Positions 7,941-15,308 of a DNA stretch of 47,125 bases are shown here, piece by piece (the stretch's first letter is position 1; every line of letters begins with the position of its first letter). The notes below the pieces were generated by a model that was given only the letters and a program-made list of their open reading frames with translations, was not told where the DNA came from and made no database searches. Location: assembly GCA_013154375.1 (NCBI GenBank), contig JAADCR010000001.1, positions 1 to 47,125 on the forward strand, in the 5' to 3' direction. This DNA is from Aquificota bacterium. Its GTDB lineage: Bacteria > Aquificota > Aquificia > Aquificales > Aquificaceae. The position numbers and the translations under genes were made by a program.

Positions 7941-8342
7941 ATGACGGAGGTTATCCGCGTAAGAACGACCAAGAGAACGAGCATCGTCAACATCACGCAG
8001 GCCGTAAGGGAGGTGGTAAAGCGGTCGGGTCTTAAGGAGGGGCTCTGCGTCGTCTACACGCCCCACACCACCGCCTGCGTGTTTATAAACGAAGGGGCCG
8101 ACCCGGCGGTGGTACAAGACATCGCCTACGCTCTTGAGAAGCTTATCCCGTGGAACGACCCGAACTACGCACACCTCGAGGGCAACTCCGCCGCCCACAT
8201 AAGGAGCGCCATAATAGGTAACTCGCGCGTCGTGCCCGTTGTCAACGGCGAGCTCGCCCTCGGGACTTGGGAGTCTATATTTCTGGCCGACTTCGACGGG
8301 CCGCGCGAGCGGAAGGTGATAGTTATGACGCTCGGAGCGTAA
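7941..8342 (+). CDS. yjbQ: YjbQ family protein (UPF0047)
   Basis: 133 aa from the ATG at 7941. A GTG six bases upstream (7935) would add two residues but lies only 3 bases after the -10 box. The family is a small trimeric beta-rich fold; E. coli YjbQ has weak thiamine-phosphate synthase activity, but its main role is unclear. The signature YTPHTTACVFINEGAD (His-Thr metal site) and the final GTWESIFLADFDGPRERKV are both present. The stop codon is one base before rseP, so the two are co-transcribed. A perfect TATAAT precedes it and no ribosome binding site is present, suggesting a leaderless message. Confidence 0.88.
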   Translation: MTEVIRVRTTKRTSIVNITQAVREVVKRSGLKEGLCVVYTPHTTACVFINEGADPAVVQDIAYALEKLIPWNDPNYAHLEGNSAAHIRSAIIGNSRVVPVVNGELALGTWESIFLADFDGPRERKVIVMTLGA

Positions 8343-8343
8343 G

Positions 8344-9639
8344 ATGGTAAGCCTGCTGGCTTTCTTGGTTCTCGTCGGCGTTCTCGTCTGGTTTCACGAG
8401 CTGGGCCACTTTATTATGGCCCGCCTTTTCGGCGTGCGCGTGGAGGTCTTCTCCATAGGCTTCGGCCCGCCCGTCTTTGCCAAACGCGTGGGCGAGACGG
8501 TCTTTCAGGTGGCCCTCGTGCCCTTAGGCGGGTTCGTAAAGCTTTACGGCGAGGAGGAAGCTATAGACGACCCGCGGGCTTTTTCGGCTAAAAAACCTTG
8601 GCAGAAGATTCTCATAGCCCTCGGCGGCCCGCTGTTTAACTTCCTCTTAGCGTGGATTCTCTTTTCGGTAGTCTACGCCGTAGGCGTCGAGGTGCCTAAA
8701 CACTTAAAAGAGCCCGTCGTGGTGGCTTATGTAGAGGAAGGCTCGTGGGCGGACAGGGTGGGGCTGAAGCCGGGCGACCGGGTCGTCCGCGTAAACGGCT
8801 TTAAGGTCTCGAGCTGGGAAGAGCTCCGCGAGGCTCTTATTAAGCTCCGCGTAGAGGGCGTAAAGGAGACGGAGCTCTGGGTAAAGCGCGGAGATAAGCT
8901 CGTTAAGCTGAAAGTGCCCCTGCCGGACCTCGAGCGCGAGCCTCTGGGTATAGCCCCGCCCCTGCCGCCCGTGGTGGGCCGCGTGCTGCCCGGCTCGCCG
9001 GCGGACCAGGTGGGCATCCGTCCGGGCGACGTCATTTTGGAGGTTAACGGTAAGCCTGTTAAAACTTGGTACGAGCTGGTAAAGGTTATCCGCCAGAGCA
9101 AAGGGAAAAGGTTGGTTCTTAAGATAAAGCGCGGAGACAAAGTGTTAGTTAAAGAGGTCGTGCCCGCCACCGACCCGCGGACCGGCCTGCCCGTGCTCGG
9201 TATAGCGCCTAAGGTAGAGACGGTAAAGGAGCGCTACCCGCTTCCCGAAGCTCTTAAAAAAGGTTTTGAGCGCGTTAAAGAGCTTACGCTCTTGACGCTT
9301 AAGCTTCTGGTGGGTCTGTTTACGGGCGAGGTCTCGTTTAAGACCATCGGCGGGCCTATAGCCATAGCTCAGTTTGCCGGTCAGGCGGCCGAGAGCGGGT
9401 TTATACCCTTTCTCTCTACCATGGCCTTTATATCGCTCCAGCTGGCTATATTTAACCTCCTGCCCCTGCCGGTTCTCGACGGCGGGCTTATACTTCTTTT
9501 TACGCTCGAGTGGATAAGGGGCAGGCCCCTGCCCGAGAGCTTTAAAGAGAAGTGGCAGAAGGTGGGCTTTCTGATTATCTTAACCCTGATGGTCTTAGTA
9601 ATTATTAACGACCTGCTTAGGGTGCTACGCGGGGGATGA
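8344..9639 (+). CDS. rseP: Site-2 membrane metalloprotease RseP
   Basis: 431 aa. This intramembrane zinc protease cleaves membrane anti-sigma factors or signal peptides during envelope stress. The zinc motif H18-E-x2-H22 (HELGH) lies in the first transmembrane helix. Two PDZ domains follow (about residues 120-195 and 205-285; KPGDRVVRVNG and RPGDVILEVNG). The third metal ligand is in the LDG motif at 378-380, then a last membrane helix. It is linked to yjbQ by a 1-base gap and to the downstream GNAT gene by an ATGA overlap. DegP, the other envelope protease, is encoded nearby. Confidence 0.95.
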   Translation: MVSLLAFLVLVGVLVWFHELGHFIMARLFGVRVEVFSIGFGPPVFAKRVGETVFQVALVPLGGFVKLYGEEEAIDDPRAFSAKKPWQKILIALGGPLFNFLLAWILFSVVYAVGVEVPKHLKEPVVVAYVEEGSWADRVGLKPGDRVVRVNGFKVSSWEELREALIKLRVEGVKETELWVKRGDKLVKLKVPLPDLEREPLGIAPPLPPVVGRVLPGSPADQVGIRPGDVILEVNGKPVKTWYELVKVIRQSKGKRLVLKIKRGDKVLVKEVVPATDPRTGLPVLGIAPKVETVKERYPLPEALKKGFERVKELTLLTLKLLVGLFTGEVSFKTIGGPIAIAQFAGQAAESGFIPFLSTMAFISLQLAIFNLLPLPVLDGGLILLFTLEWIRGRPLPESFKEKWQKVGFLIILTLMVLVIINDLLRVLRGG

Positions 9640-10145
9640 AGCGGTTCCGTAAGGCTAAGGTAAAAGACGCACACGCCATATACGAGCTACTCTCTAAAGA
9701 GGCCCGTAAGGGCCTGCTTCTGCCCAGAAGCTTAAACGCCATATACGAGAACATACGCGACTTCTGGGTCTGCGAGCTCGACGGGCGCGTCGTCGGCTGC
9801 GTAGCGCTGCACGTCGTCTGGGAAGACTTGGCCGAGATTAGGTCGCTGGCGGTAAAGGAGGAGCTGCGCGGCGGCGGTATAGGCAGAACGCTCGTTCTTA
9901 AGGCCCTCCTCGAGGCCGGCGAGCTCGGCGTCAGACGCGTCTTCTCTTTAACCTACGTTAAAGCGTTCTTTTTAAAGAACTTCCCGTTTAGAGAGATTGA
10001 CAAGAGGGAGCTCCCTCACAAGGTCTGGGGCGAGTGCGTTAACTGCGTCAAGTTTCCCGACTGCGACGAGGAGGCGGTGCTTATAGAGCTTACGCCCGAG
10101 CTACTTACCCGTCTGGCCGCCGAAGAAGCGCTCGCGCAGCGCTAA
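9636..10145 (+). CDS. GNAT acetyltransferase, ArgA-like short form
   Basis: 169 aa. A single GNAT domain: LAEIRSLAVKEELRGGGIG (about residues 65-83) contains the acetyl-CoA pyrophosphate loop R-G-G-G-I-G at 78-83. The C-terminal WGECVNCVKFPDC (C134, C137, C143) is typical of the short N-acetylglutamate synthases found in bacteria lacking full-length ArgA, which make N-acetylglutamate for arginine synthesis. That assignment is by resemblance only. The ATG overlaps the rseP stop by 4 bp. The last 45 bp overlap the convergent unknown gene. Confidence 0.7.
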   Translation: MKRFRKAKVKDAHAIYELLSKEARKGLLLPRSLNAIYENIRDFWVCELDGRVVGCVALHVVWEDLAEIRSLAVKEELRGGGIGRTLVLKALLEAGELGVRRVFSLTYVKAFFLKNFPFREIDKRELPHKVWGECVNCVKFPDCDEEAVLIELTPELLTRLAAEEALAQR

Positions 10146-10520
10146 GGCCGCCTTCTCCACCTCTTCCGCGTCGAAGCGCTCCTTCAAGCTCTTTACCGTA
10201 ACCTCCCAGTCCCAGTAGTTTCTCTTAGCCTCGTAGAAAGATATCTTTTCCAGCCGGTCGTTTTTGAAAAGTGCGATAAAGGTCGAGACGGCGGGCCCGC
10301 CCTTTTTACTCTCCCAAAAAAGCAGGCCGCCTAAAAGCTTCTCGTCGCCGCTTACCTGACCCACGGCCGCCAGCCCGTTTACCGCCTTTACCTGCGAAGG
10401 GTAGAGTCTGAGAAGCCCCTCTTCGAGGGGCTTTAAAAGCTCCTTAAGCTCCTCTTCCGTTAAAGGCCTCCTCTCGGGCTTGCGCGGCTCTTCTTCAAAG
10501 AGCTTAATCACTTTGCCCAT
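10101..10520 (-). CDS. Uncharacterised soluble protein
   Basis: 139 aa from the ATG at 10520 (MGKVIKLF). The open frame continues further upstream, but that part overlaps degP and reads as shadow sequence. I do not recognise a family. Visible: a charged N-terminus with PLTEEELKELLKPLEEGLL (likely helix), a central beta-like part (KAVNGLAAVGQVSGDEKLLGG), and a helical C-terminus rich in Lys and Glu. There is no signal peptide, membrane segment or cysteine. It has its own short promoter region shared with degP, and its 3' end overlaps the GNAT gene by 45 bp. It is probably a real gene because the frame, start and promoter position agree, but no function can be given. Confidence 0.6.
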   Translation of the reverse strand: MGKVIKLFEEEPRKPERRPLTEEELKELLKPLEEGLLRLYPSQVKAVNGLAAVGQVSGDEKLLGGLLFWESKKGGPAVSTFIALFKNDRLEKISFYEAKRNYWDWEVTVKSLKERFDAEEVEKAALALRERFFGGQTGK

Positions 10521-10550
10521 ATCAGTTATAAGTGTAAAATCTTGTGTATT
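10521..10550. promoter_or_regulatory. Divergent promoters, unknown gene / degP
   Basis: Plus strand: TAAAAT at 10535-10540, ending 10 bases before the degP ATG at 10551, with a poor -35 candidate TTGCCC at 10513-10518. Minus strand: TACACT (10536-10531, gap 10) or TATAAC (10530-10525, gap 4) before the ATG at 10520. Neither gene has a Shine-Dalgarno sequence. Confidence 0.5.
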
Positions 10551-11882
10551 ATGGGAAGGTTTACGCTCGCACTCTTTACGCTCGTTAGCTTCCTCTTTGC
10601 CTCCGTTCTCGAGCAGCTCGAGCGCGAGCAGATAAAGGTAATAGAGAAAGTAGCTCCGGCGGTGGTTAAGATAGAGGCCGTACGCGAGAACCGCGGTGCT
10701 TTCCCGGGGCCCTTCTGGTTCTGGCACAACCGCCCCCCTTCCGAGACCTCCGTCGGCAGCGGCGTTATAGTTAAGCTCGACCCTAAGAAAAAGAAAGCCT
10801 ACATTCTGACCAACGCCCACGTGGTGAGGAAGGCTAAAAAGTTAAGGGTCAGCATAGACGCCAAGACGGTTAAAGAGGGTAAAGTAGTAGGCGTAGACGA
10901 GAAGACGGACATAGCCGTGGTAGAGATACCCACCGAGGGCATACCCGACATAAAGAAGCGCGTAGCCAAGCTCGGCGACTCGGACAAGCTTAAGGTGGGC
11001 CAGATAGTGTTTGCCATAGGTAACCCCTTCGGTCTCGAGCGGACCGTAACCATGGGGATAATCTCGGCCTTAAAGCGGAGCATAAACATAACCGCTTACG
11101 AGAACTTTATACAGACGGACGCGCCCATAAACCCGGGTAACTCCGGCGGCCCGCTGGTAAACATAAAGGGTGAGGTCATAGGCATAAACACGGCCATAAT
11201 AGCCAACGCTCAGGGTCTCGGCTTCGCCATACCCATAAATCTGGCCAAGTGGGTTATGGAGCAGCTTATTACCGAGGGTAAAGTTACGCGCGGCTGGCTG
11301 GGCGTAGCCATACAAGAGATTACGCCCGACCTGGCCGAGGCCTTCGGCGTTAAAGAGGGCGTGGTGGTCACGCGCGTCATACCCGGCTCGCCGGCCGAGA
11401 AGGCGGGCATAAAGCCGGGCGACATAATAGTGGCCGTAAACGGCGAGAAGGTCTCCAACTTCAGGGACCTCCAGCTTAAGATAATTAAGCTTAAGCCCGG
11501 TACGGAGGCCACCATAACGGTTCTGCGTAAAGGTAAGAAGAAAGACATTAAGGTCGTCATAGGCGAGCTTAAAGACAGCTACGCCAGAGGCGTCTCTCCC
11601 ATGGACCTCGGTCTGTTCGTCAGAGACCTCTCGGAAGAAGAGATAAAGAGCTACAAAGTGCCTCACGGCGTTCTCGTAGAAAGGGTAGAGTACGGCTCGC
11701 CCGCTTACGAGGCGGGTCTGCGTCCGGGCGACGTCATCTTAGAGGTCCAAGGCGAGCCCGTAAAGAGTGCCCAAGAGTTTTACGAGCGGCTCAAAGAGCT
11801 TAAAGAGCAAGGTAAAAAGAGGGTGGCCTTACGCGTTAAGCGCGGCGAGGACGCCCTTTACGTTGCGCTCCCGCTTGAGTAA
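10551..11882 (+). CDS. degP: Periplasmic serine protease DegP/HtrA
   Basis: 443 aa from the ATG at 10551; a TTG at 10542 is possible but leaves no room after the -10 box. DegP is a periplasmic chaperone-protease that handles misfolded envelope proteins. It has a signal peptide (FTLALFTLVSFLFASV), a trypsin-like domain with the complete triad His90 (TNAHVV), Asp120 (TDIAVVE) and Ser198 (GNSGGPLV), and two C-terminal PDZ domains (KPGDIIVAVNG and RPGDVILEVQG). It heads the run degP-rpoD-like-truB, with a 15-bp gap to the sigma factor gene, so an envelope protease and a sigma factor may share a transcript. Confidence 0.96.
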   Translation: MGRFTLALFTLVSFLFASVLEQLEREQIKVIEKVAPAVVKIEAVRENRGAFPGPFWFWHNRPPSETSVGSGVIVKLDPKKKKAYILTNAHVVRKAKKLRVSIDAKTVKEGKVVGVDEKTDIAVVEIPTEGIPDIKKRVAKLGDSDKLKVGQIVFAIGNPFGLERTVTMGIISALKRSINITAYENFIQTDAPINPGNSGGPLVNIKGEVIGINTAIIANAQGLGFAIPINLAKWVMEQLITEGKVTRGWLGVAIQEITPDLAEAFGVKEGVVVTRVIPGSPAEKAGIKPGDIIVAVNGEKVSNFRDLQLKIIKLKPGTEATITVLRKGKKKDIKVVIGELKDSYARGVSPMDLGLFVRDLSEEEIKSYKVPHGVLVERVEYGSPAYEAGLRPGDVILEVQGEPVKSAQEFYERLKELKEQGKKRVALRVKRGEDALYVALPLE

Positions 11883-11897
11883 GCGAGGTGGAGGGTT

Positions 11898-12830
11898 ATG
11901 GCTTCGGACACAGAGCAGGAGCTGATAAATCAGTATCTTAAGAAAATCTCCAAGATACCGCTCCTTACGCCCGAAGAGGAGAAGGAGCTCGCCCGGAGGG
12001 CCAAGCAGGGCGACGAGGAGGCGCTCAAGAAGCTCGTCGAGTCTAACCTCAGGTTCGTCGTCAGCGTAGCCAAGCAGTACATAGGCTACGGCCTACCCTT
12101 CTCCGAGCTCATCGCCGCGGGTAACCTCGGGCTGCTCGAGGCGGCCAAGCGCTTCGACCCGGACCGCGGCGTAAAGTTCATCTCCTACGCCGTCTGGTGG
12201 ATAAGGCAGGCCATCATGCAGGTGCTCTCCCAGCAGACGGGGGCCGTACGGATACCGTTAAAGCAGTCTCACCTTATCAACAAGATTAGCCACGTGTACG
12301 GTGAGCTGGCCAAAAAGCTCGAGCGCGAGCCCACGCCCGAGGAGATAGCCGAGGAGCTCAGCAAGCAGATGATAGAGAAAGAGCTTGAGAAGGAGCTCGG
12401 CCGTAAACCCACGCCCGAAGAGGTGGAGAAGAAGTTTAAAGAGGTAGGCTACAAGATAACGCCCGAGGAGGTCGAGAAGTACCTACAGGTCTGCCGCGTC
12501 CCCCTCTCGCTCGACGCACCCGTGGGCGAGAACGAAGACACCTTCTTTATAGACTTCCTCAGCAAGCACGGGACGGCGGAGGTAGAGGAGAAGGTTATAG
12601 AAGACGTCATAAAGAAAGAGATTGACGACCTTCTGGACAAGCTCACCGAGAAGGAGCGGAAGGTTATAGAGCTCAGGTTCGGTCTTAAGGGCAACGAGCC
12701 TAAAACCCTCCGCGAGATAGGCGAGATACTCGGCCTGTCGCGCGAGCGCGTCCGTCAGCTCGAGACGCGCGCCTTAAGAAAGCTAAGAAGTCTGGCCATG
12801 AAGCGCCACCTTAAAGACTTCTTAAGCTGA
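11898..12830 (+). CDS. RpoD-family RNA polymerase sigma factor, short form
   Basis: 310 aa sigma-70 protein with regions 1.2 to 4 and no region 1.1, so it is shorter than a full-length housekeeping RpoD. Region 2 (about 45-110) has GNLGLLEAAKRFDPDRGVKF and SYAVWWIRQAI, the -10 reading helix. Region 4 (about 248-302) has LTEKERKVIELRFGL and the helix-turn-helix LSRERVRQLE, the -35 reader. Region 3 is enlarged: TPEEI/TPEEV motifs recur at 146, 172 and 188, suggesting an internal duplication of about 30 residues. A GGAGG ribosome binding site precedes the ATG. It may be the main sigma factor or an RpoS-like group-2 factor; the sequence does not decide this. Confidence 0.9.
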   Translation: MASDTEQELINQYLKKISKIPLLTPEEEKELARRAKQGDEEALKKLVESNLRFVVSVAKQYIGYGLPFSELIAAGNLGLLEAAKRFDPDRGVKFISYAVWWIRQAIMQVLSQQTGAVRIPLKQSHLINKISHVYGELAKKLEREPTPEEIAEELSKQMIEKELEKELGRKPTPEEVEKKFKEVGYKITPEEVEKYLQVCRVPLSLDAPVGENEDTFFIDFLSKHGTAEVEEKVIEDVIKKEIDDLLDKLTEKERKVIELRFGLKGNEPKTLREIGEILGLSRERVRQLETRALRKLRSLAMKRHLKDFLS

Positions 12831-13705
12831 TGGAAGGGGCCCTGCTGCTCGACAAGCCCGCGGGCTTAAGCTCGGCCTCCGCCGTAGACGAGGTTAAGCG
12901 GCTCCTACGCGTAAAGAAAGCCGGCCACACGGGCACGCTCGACCCGTCCGCCACAGGCCTGCTGATTATCCTCCTCGGACGGGCCACGCGTTTCACCCCC
13001 TTCCTCCAGAGCCTGCCGAAAGAGTACCTCTTTACCGTCTCGTTTACAGGCCAGACCGACACGTGGGACGCGGAGGGTAAGCTCGTTTACGCTTCCGACG
13101 CACCGCTCTCGTGCTCAAAACTTAAAGAGCTTCTGCCTAAGCTAACCGGCAGAAGGCTCCAGACGCCCCCGCCCTTCTCGGCCAAAAAAGTTAAAGGCCG
13201 CAGGGCCTACGAGCTGGCGCGTAAAGGTAAAGAGGTAAAGCTTAAGCCCGTAGAGGTAGAAGTAAGACGGCTCGAGCTTTTAAGCTGCAACGAGCGAGAA
13301 CGGGAGGCCCGCTTTCTGACCGAGCTCTCCTCGGGAGGGTACGTAAGGAGTCTCGCGTGGGAGATGGGCCGGCTTTTAGGCACGGGCGGGTTCGTAAAGG
13401 AGCTGAGAAGAACCGCCGTAGGGCCTATAAAAGTAGACGGGGCCGTCACGCTCGAGGAGCTAAAAAGCGCCGACAGACCCGAGCGGTTCGTCCTCCCGGT
13501 GGAGGAGCTCCTCTCGTTTATGCCCGCCGTAGAAGTAAGTAAAGAGGAGTTAAGAAAACTTGTCTGCGGAGCACCCGTAGAGCGCGAGGCGCCCGAGGGT
13601 TGGGTGAGGCTGTTCGCCGGCGGGCGGTTCTTTGGCGTAGGCAGGTCCGAGGGTAGTAAAGTCTACCCTAAAAGATTGTTAGTCCAAAATGATTTACAAA
13701 CTTGA
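12830..13705 (+). CDS. truB: tRNA pseudouridine-55 synthase
   Basis: 291 aa, normal length. TruB makes pseudouridine 55 in the T-loop of tRNAs. The catalytic Asp38 lies in GHTGTLDPSATGLL. The following YLFTVSFTGQTDTWDAEG and PPPFSAKKVKGRRAYELAR segments are family hallmarks. A C-terminal PUA-like part (about 225-291) would help bind RNA. The ATG overlaps the sigma-factor stop by one base (TGATG). Its own TGA stop (13703-13705) lies inside the TTGACA of the dnaJ promoter. The window also encodes TrmFO, which modifies the neighbouring U54 of the same tRNA loop. Confidence 0.96.
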   Translation: MEGALLLDKPAGLSSASAVDEVKRLLRVKKAGHTGTLDPSATGLLIILLGRATRFTPFLQSLPKEYLFTVSFTGQTDTWDAEGKLVYASDAPLSCSKLKELLPKLTGRRLQTPPPFSAKKVKGRRAYELARKGKEVKLKPVEVEVRRLELLSCNEREREARFLTELSSGGYVRSLAWEMGRLLGTGGFVKELRRTAVGPIKVDGAVTLEELKSADRPERFVLPVEELLSFMPAVEVSKEELRKLVCGAPVEREAPEGWVRLFAGGRFFGVGRSEGSKVYPKRLLVQNDLQT

Positions 13706-13760
13706 CAGAAGAGTGCTCAACTTATAACTTTAAAACTTCGGAAAGAGCGGAGGGCAGGCT
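13701..13760 (+). promoter_or_regulatory. dnaJ-hspR promoter with HspR operator (HAIR-like)
   Basis: TTGACA at 13702-13707 and TATAAC at 13723-13728 form a sigma-70-type promoter with a short 15-bp spacer. Over it lies CTTGA (13701-13705), 11 bases, then TCAAC (13717-13721). This matches the geometry of the HspR-associated inverted repeat, CTTGAGT-N7-ACTCAAG, at 10 of 14 consensus positions. A repressor bound here would cover the -35 and spacer. A strong ribosome binding site GGAGGG (13749-13754) lies 6 bases before the dnaJ ATG. HspR itself is the second gene of the operon. Confidence 0.7.
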
Positions 13761-14888
13761 ATGGCTTCTTCCACAAAGCGTGACTACTACGAGATTTTAG
13801 GCGTCCCGAGGAACGCCTCTCAGGAGGAGATAAAGAAGGCTTACCGCCGGCTCGTGCGGAAGTACCACCCCGACATATGCAAAAAGCCCGAGTGCGAGGA
13901 GAAGTTTAAAGAGATAAACGAGGCCTATCAGGTACTCTCGGACCCCGAGAAGCGGAAGCTGTACGACATGTACGGCCACGAAGGGCTTCAGGGCGTACAG
14001 ACGCAGGAAACCGCGCAGACGGTTAACGTCGAAGAGCTGCTACGCGAGTTTATGGAGAGCGTACCCTTCGACTTTGAGACGATATTCGAGCGTGCCGCGG
14101 GCAGAAGGCGCGCCCGCCGTCGGAGCGTCCGCGGCGAAGACATATTCCTCCCCGTCGAGATTACGCTCGAAGAGGCTTACAGAGGCACCACGGTACCCGT
14201 AGAGGTAGAACGGGCCGTCACCTGCCGCGCTTGCGGCGGCGAGGGCGTAGACCGTACGAGTGCCCGCCTGTGCCCCACGTGCGGCGGACGGGGCGAGGTT
14301 ACGCAGAACTTCTTTTTCATGCAGGTACGGCAGACCTGTCCCACGTGCGGCGGGCGGGGTGAGGTCTACGAGCCGTGCCGCAGCTGCGGAGGAGAGGGCT
14401 TCGTGCTCCAGCGCGAGAAGATAAAGGTAAAGATACCGCCGGGCGTACGCGACGGCTCCAAGCTCGTGGTGGAGGGTAAGGGACACGCCGGACGCTACGG
14501 CGGCCCGCCGGGCAACCTGTACATACAGGTCCGCGTAAAGCCCCACAAACTCTTCGAGCGCCGGGGCGACGACCTGTACCTCGACGTCAACCTCACCTTC
14601 CCGGAGGCCGTCATGGGCACCGAGATAGAGGTACCTACCTTAGACGGCGAGAAGGTGAAAGTAAAAATTCCCGCCGGCGCCAAAGAAGGCACCACCGTAA
14701 AGGTGCCCGGCAAAGGTATGCCGAAACTTAAGGGCGGCGGGAAGGGCGACCTCTTCGTCCGGACGCACGTGGACGTACCTAAGATAGGCTTTATGGACAA
14801 GCTCGTGGGGGAAGGGAGGAAGCTCGAAGAGCTCCTTAAAGAGCTTCAGGAGCTTCTGCCCAAACCGCCCAGAGTACGCGAGAGGTGA
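13761..14888 (+). CDS. dnaJ: Chaperone DnaJ (Hsp40), lacking a Gly/Phe-rich linker
   Basis: 375 aa. DnaJ delivers unfolded clients to DnaK and stimulates its ATPase. The J domain (about 8-72) holds the essential H36-P37-D38. Four CxxCxGxG zinc motifs (from C155, C171, C193 and C206) form the zinc-binding domain, followed by the C-terminal substrate domains. Between J domain and zinc domain (about 76-127) the usual glycine/phenylalanine-rich linker is missing; instead there is a Gln/Thr/Glu segment, then an Arg-rich patch (RRRARRR, 115-121). It leads the dnaJ-hspR operon. dnaK and grpE are not in the window. Confidence 0.94.
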   Translation: MASSTKRDYYEILGVPRNASQEEIKKAYRRLVRKYHPDICKKPECEEKFKEINEAYQVLSDPEKRKLYDMYGHEGLQGVQTQETAQTVNVEELLREFMESVPFDFETIFERAAGRRRARRRSVRGEDIFLPVEITLEEAYRGTTVPVEVERAVTCRACGGEGVDRTSARLCPTCGGRGEVTQNFFFMQVRQTCPTCGGRGEVYEPCRSCGGEGFVLQREKIKVKIPPGVRDGSKLVVEGKGHAGRYGGPPGNLYIQVRVKPHKLFERRGDDLYLDVNLTFPEAVMGTEIEVPTLDGEKVKVKIPAGAKEGTTVKVPGKGMPKLKGGGKGDLFVRTHVDVPKIGFMDKLVGEGRKLEELLKELQELLPKPPRVRER

Positions 14889-14894
14889 GGAGCT

Positions 14895-15308
14895 ATGAAG
14901 AAGAGAAAAGCTTACTACACGATAGGCGTAGTGGCCAAGATGTACAACATCCACCCCCAGACGCTCCGCCTCTACGAGAGGGAGGGACTGCTGAAGCCCT
15001 CCAGAACGGAGGGTAACACCCGTCTTTACACCGACGAAGACCTCGAGCGGCTCGAGTTTATCCTCTTCCTTACGCGCGAGCTCGGCGTCAACCTCGCGGG
15101 CGTAGACATAATCCTTAACCTCAAAGAGCAGATGGAAGAGATGCAGCGTCAGATAGACCAGCTTATGGACTTCATCCAGAACGAGCTGTCCAAGCTTCAG
15201 GGCGAGGCCTACCGGCGGGCCATCGTCAAAGTACCCAAAGCCAAAGTGCTAAAAGTCGAAGAGATACTAATCGCCAAACAGAAAGAGAAAGAAGATGAGC
15301 AGGGATAA
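14895..15308 (+). CDS. hspR: MerR-type heat-shock repressor HspR
   Basis: 137 aa. The N-terminal MerR helix-turn-helix reads YTIGVVAKMYNIHPQTLRLY (residues 8-27), then YEREGLLKPSRTEGNTRLY, the form typical of HspR. A leucine-rich coiled coil follows (about 80-115) for dimerisation. HspR binds HAIR sites and represses chaperone operons, with DnaK as co-repressor in studied species. A GAGG ribosome binding site lies before the ATG and the gap from dnaJ is 6 bp. With a HAIR-like site before dnaJ, autoregulation is likely. The last 14 bp overlap the next gene. Confidence 0.9.
   Translation: MKKRKAYYTIGVVAKMYNIHPQTLRLYEREGLLKPSRTEGNTRLYTDEDLERLEFILFLTRELGVNLAGVDIILNLKEQMEEMQRQIDQLMDFIQNELSKLQGEAYRRAIVKVPKAKVLKVEEILIAKQKEKEDEQG

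Noticed and set aside
14040-14546. Long minus-strand ORF (168 codons) opposite dnaJ
   Set aside because: dnaJ is unambiguous on the plus strand. The antisense frame has no promoter, ribosome binding site or recognisable domain and reflects the GC-rich codon pattern.
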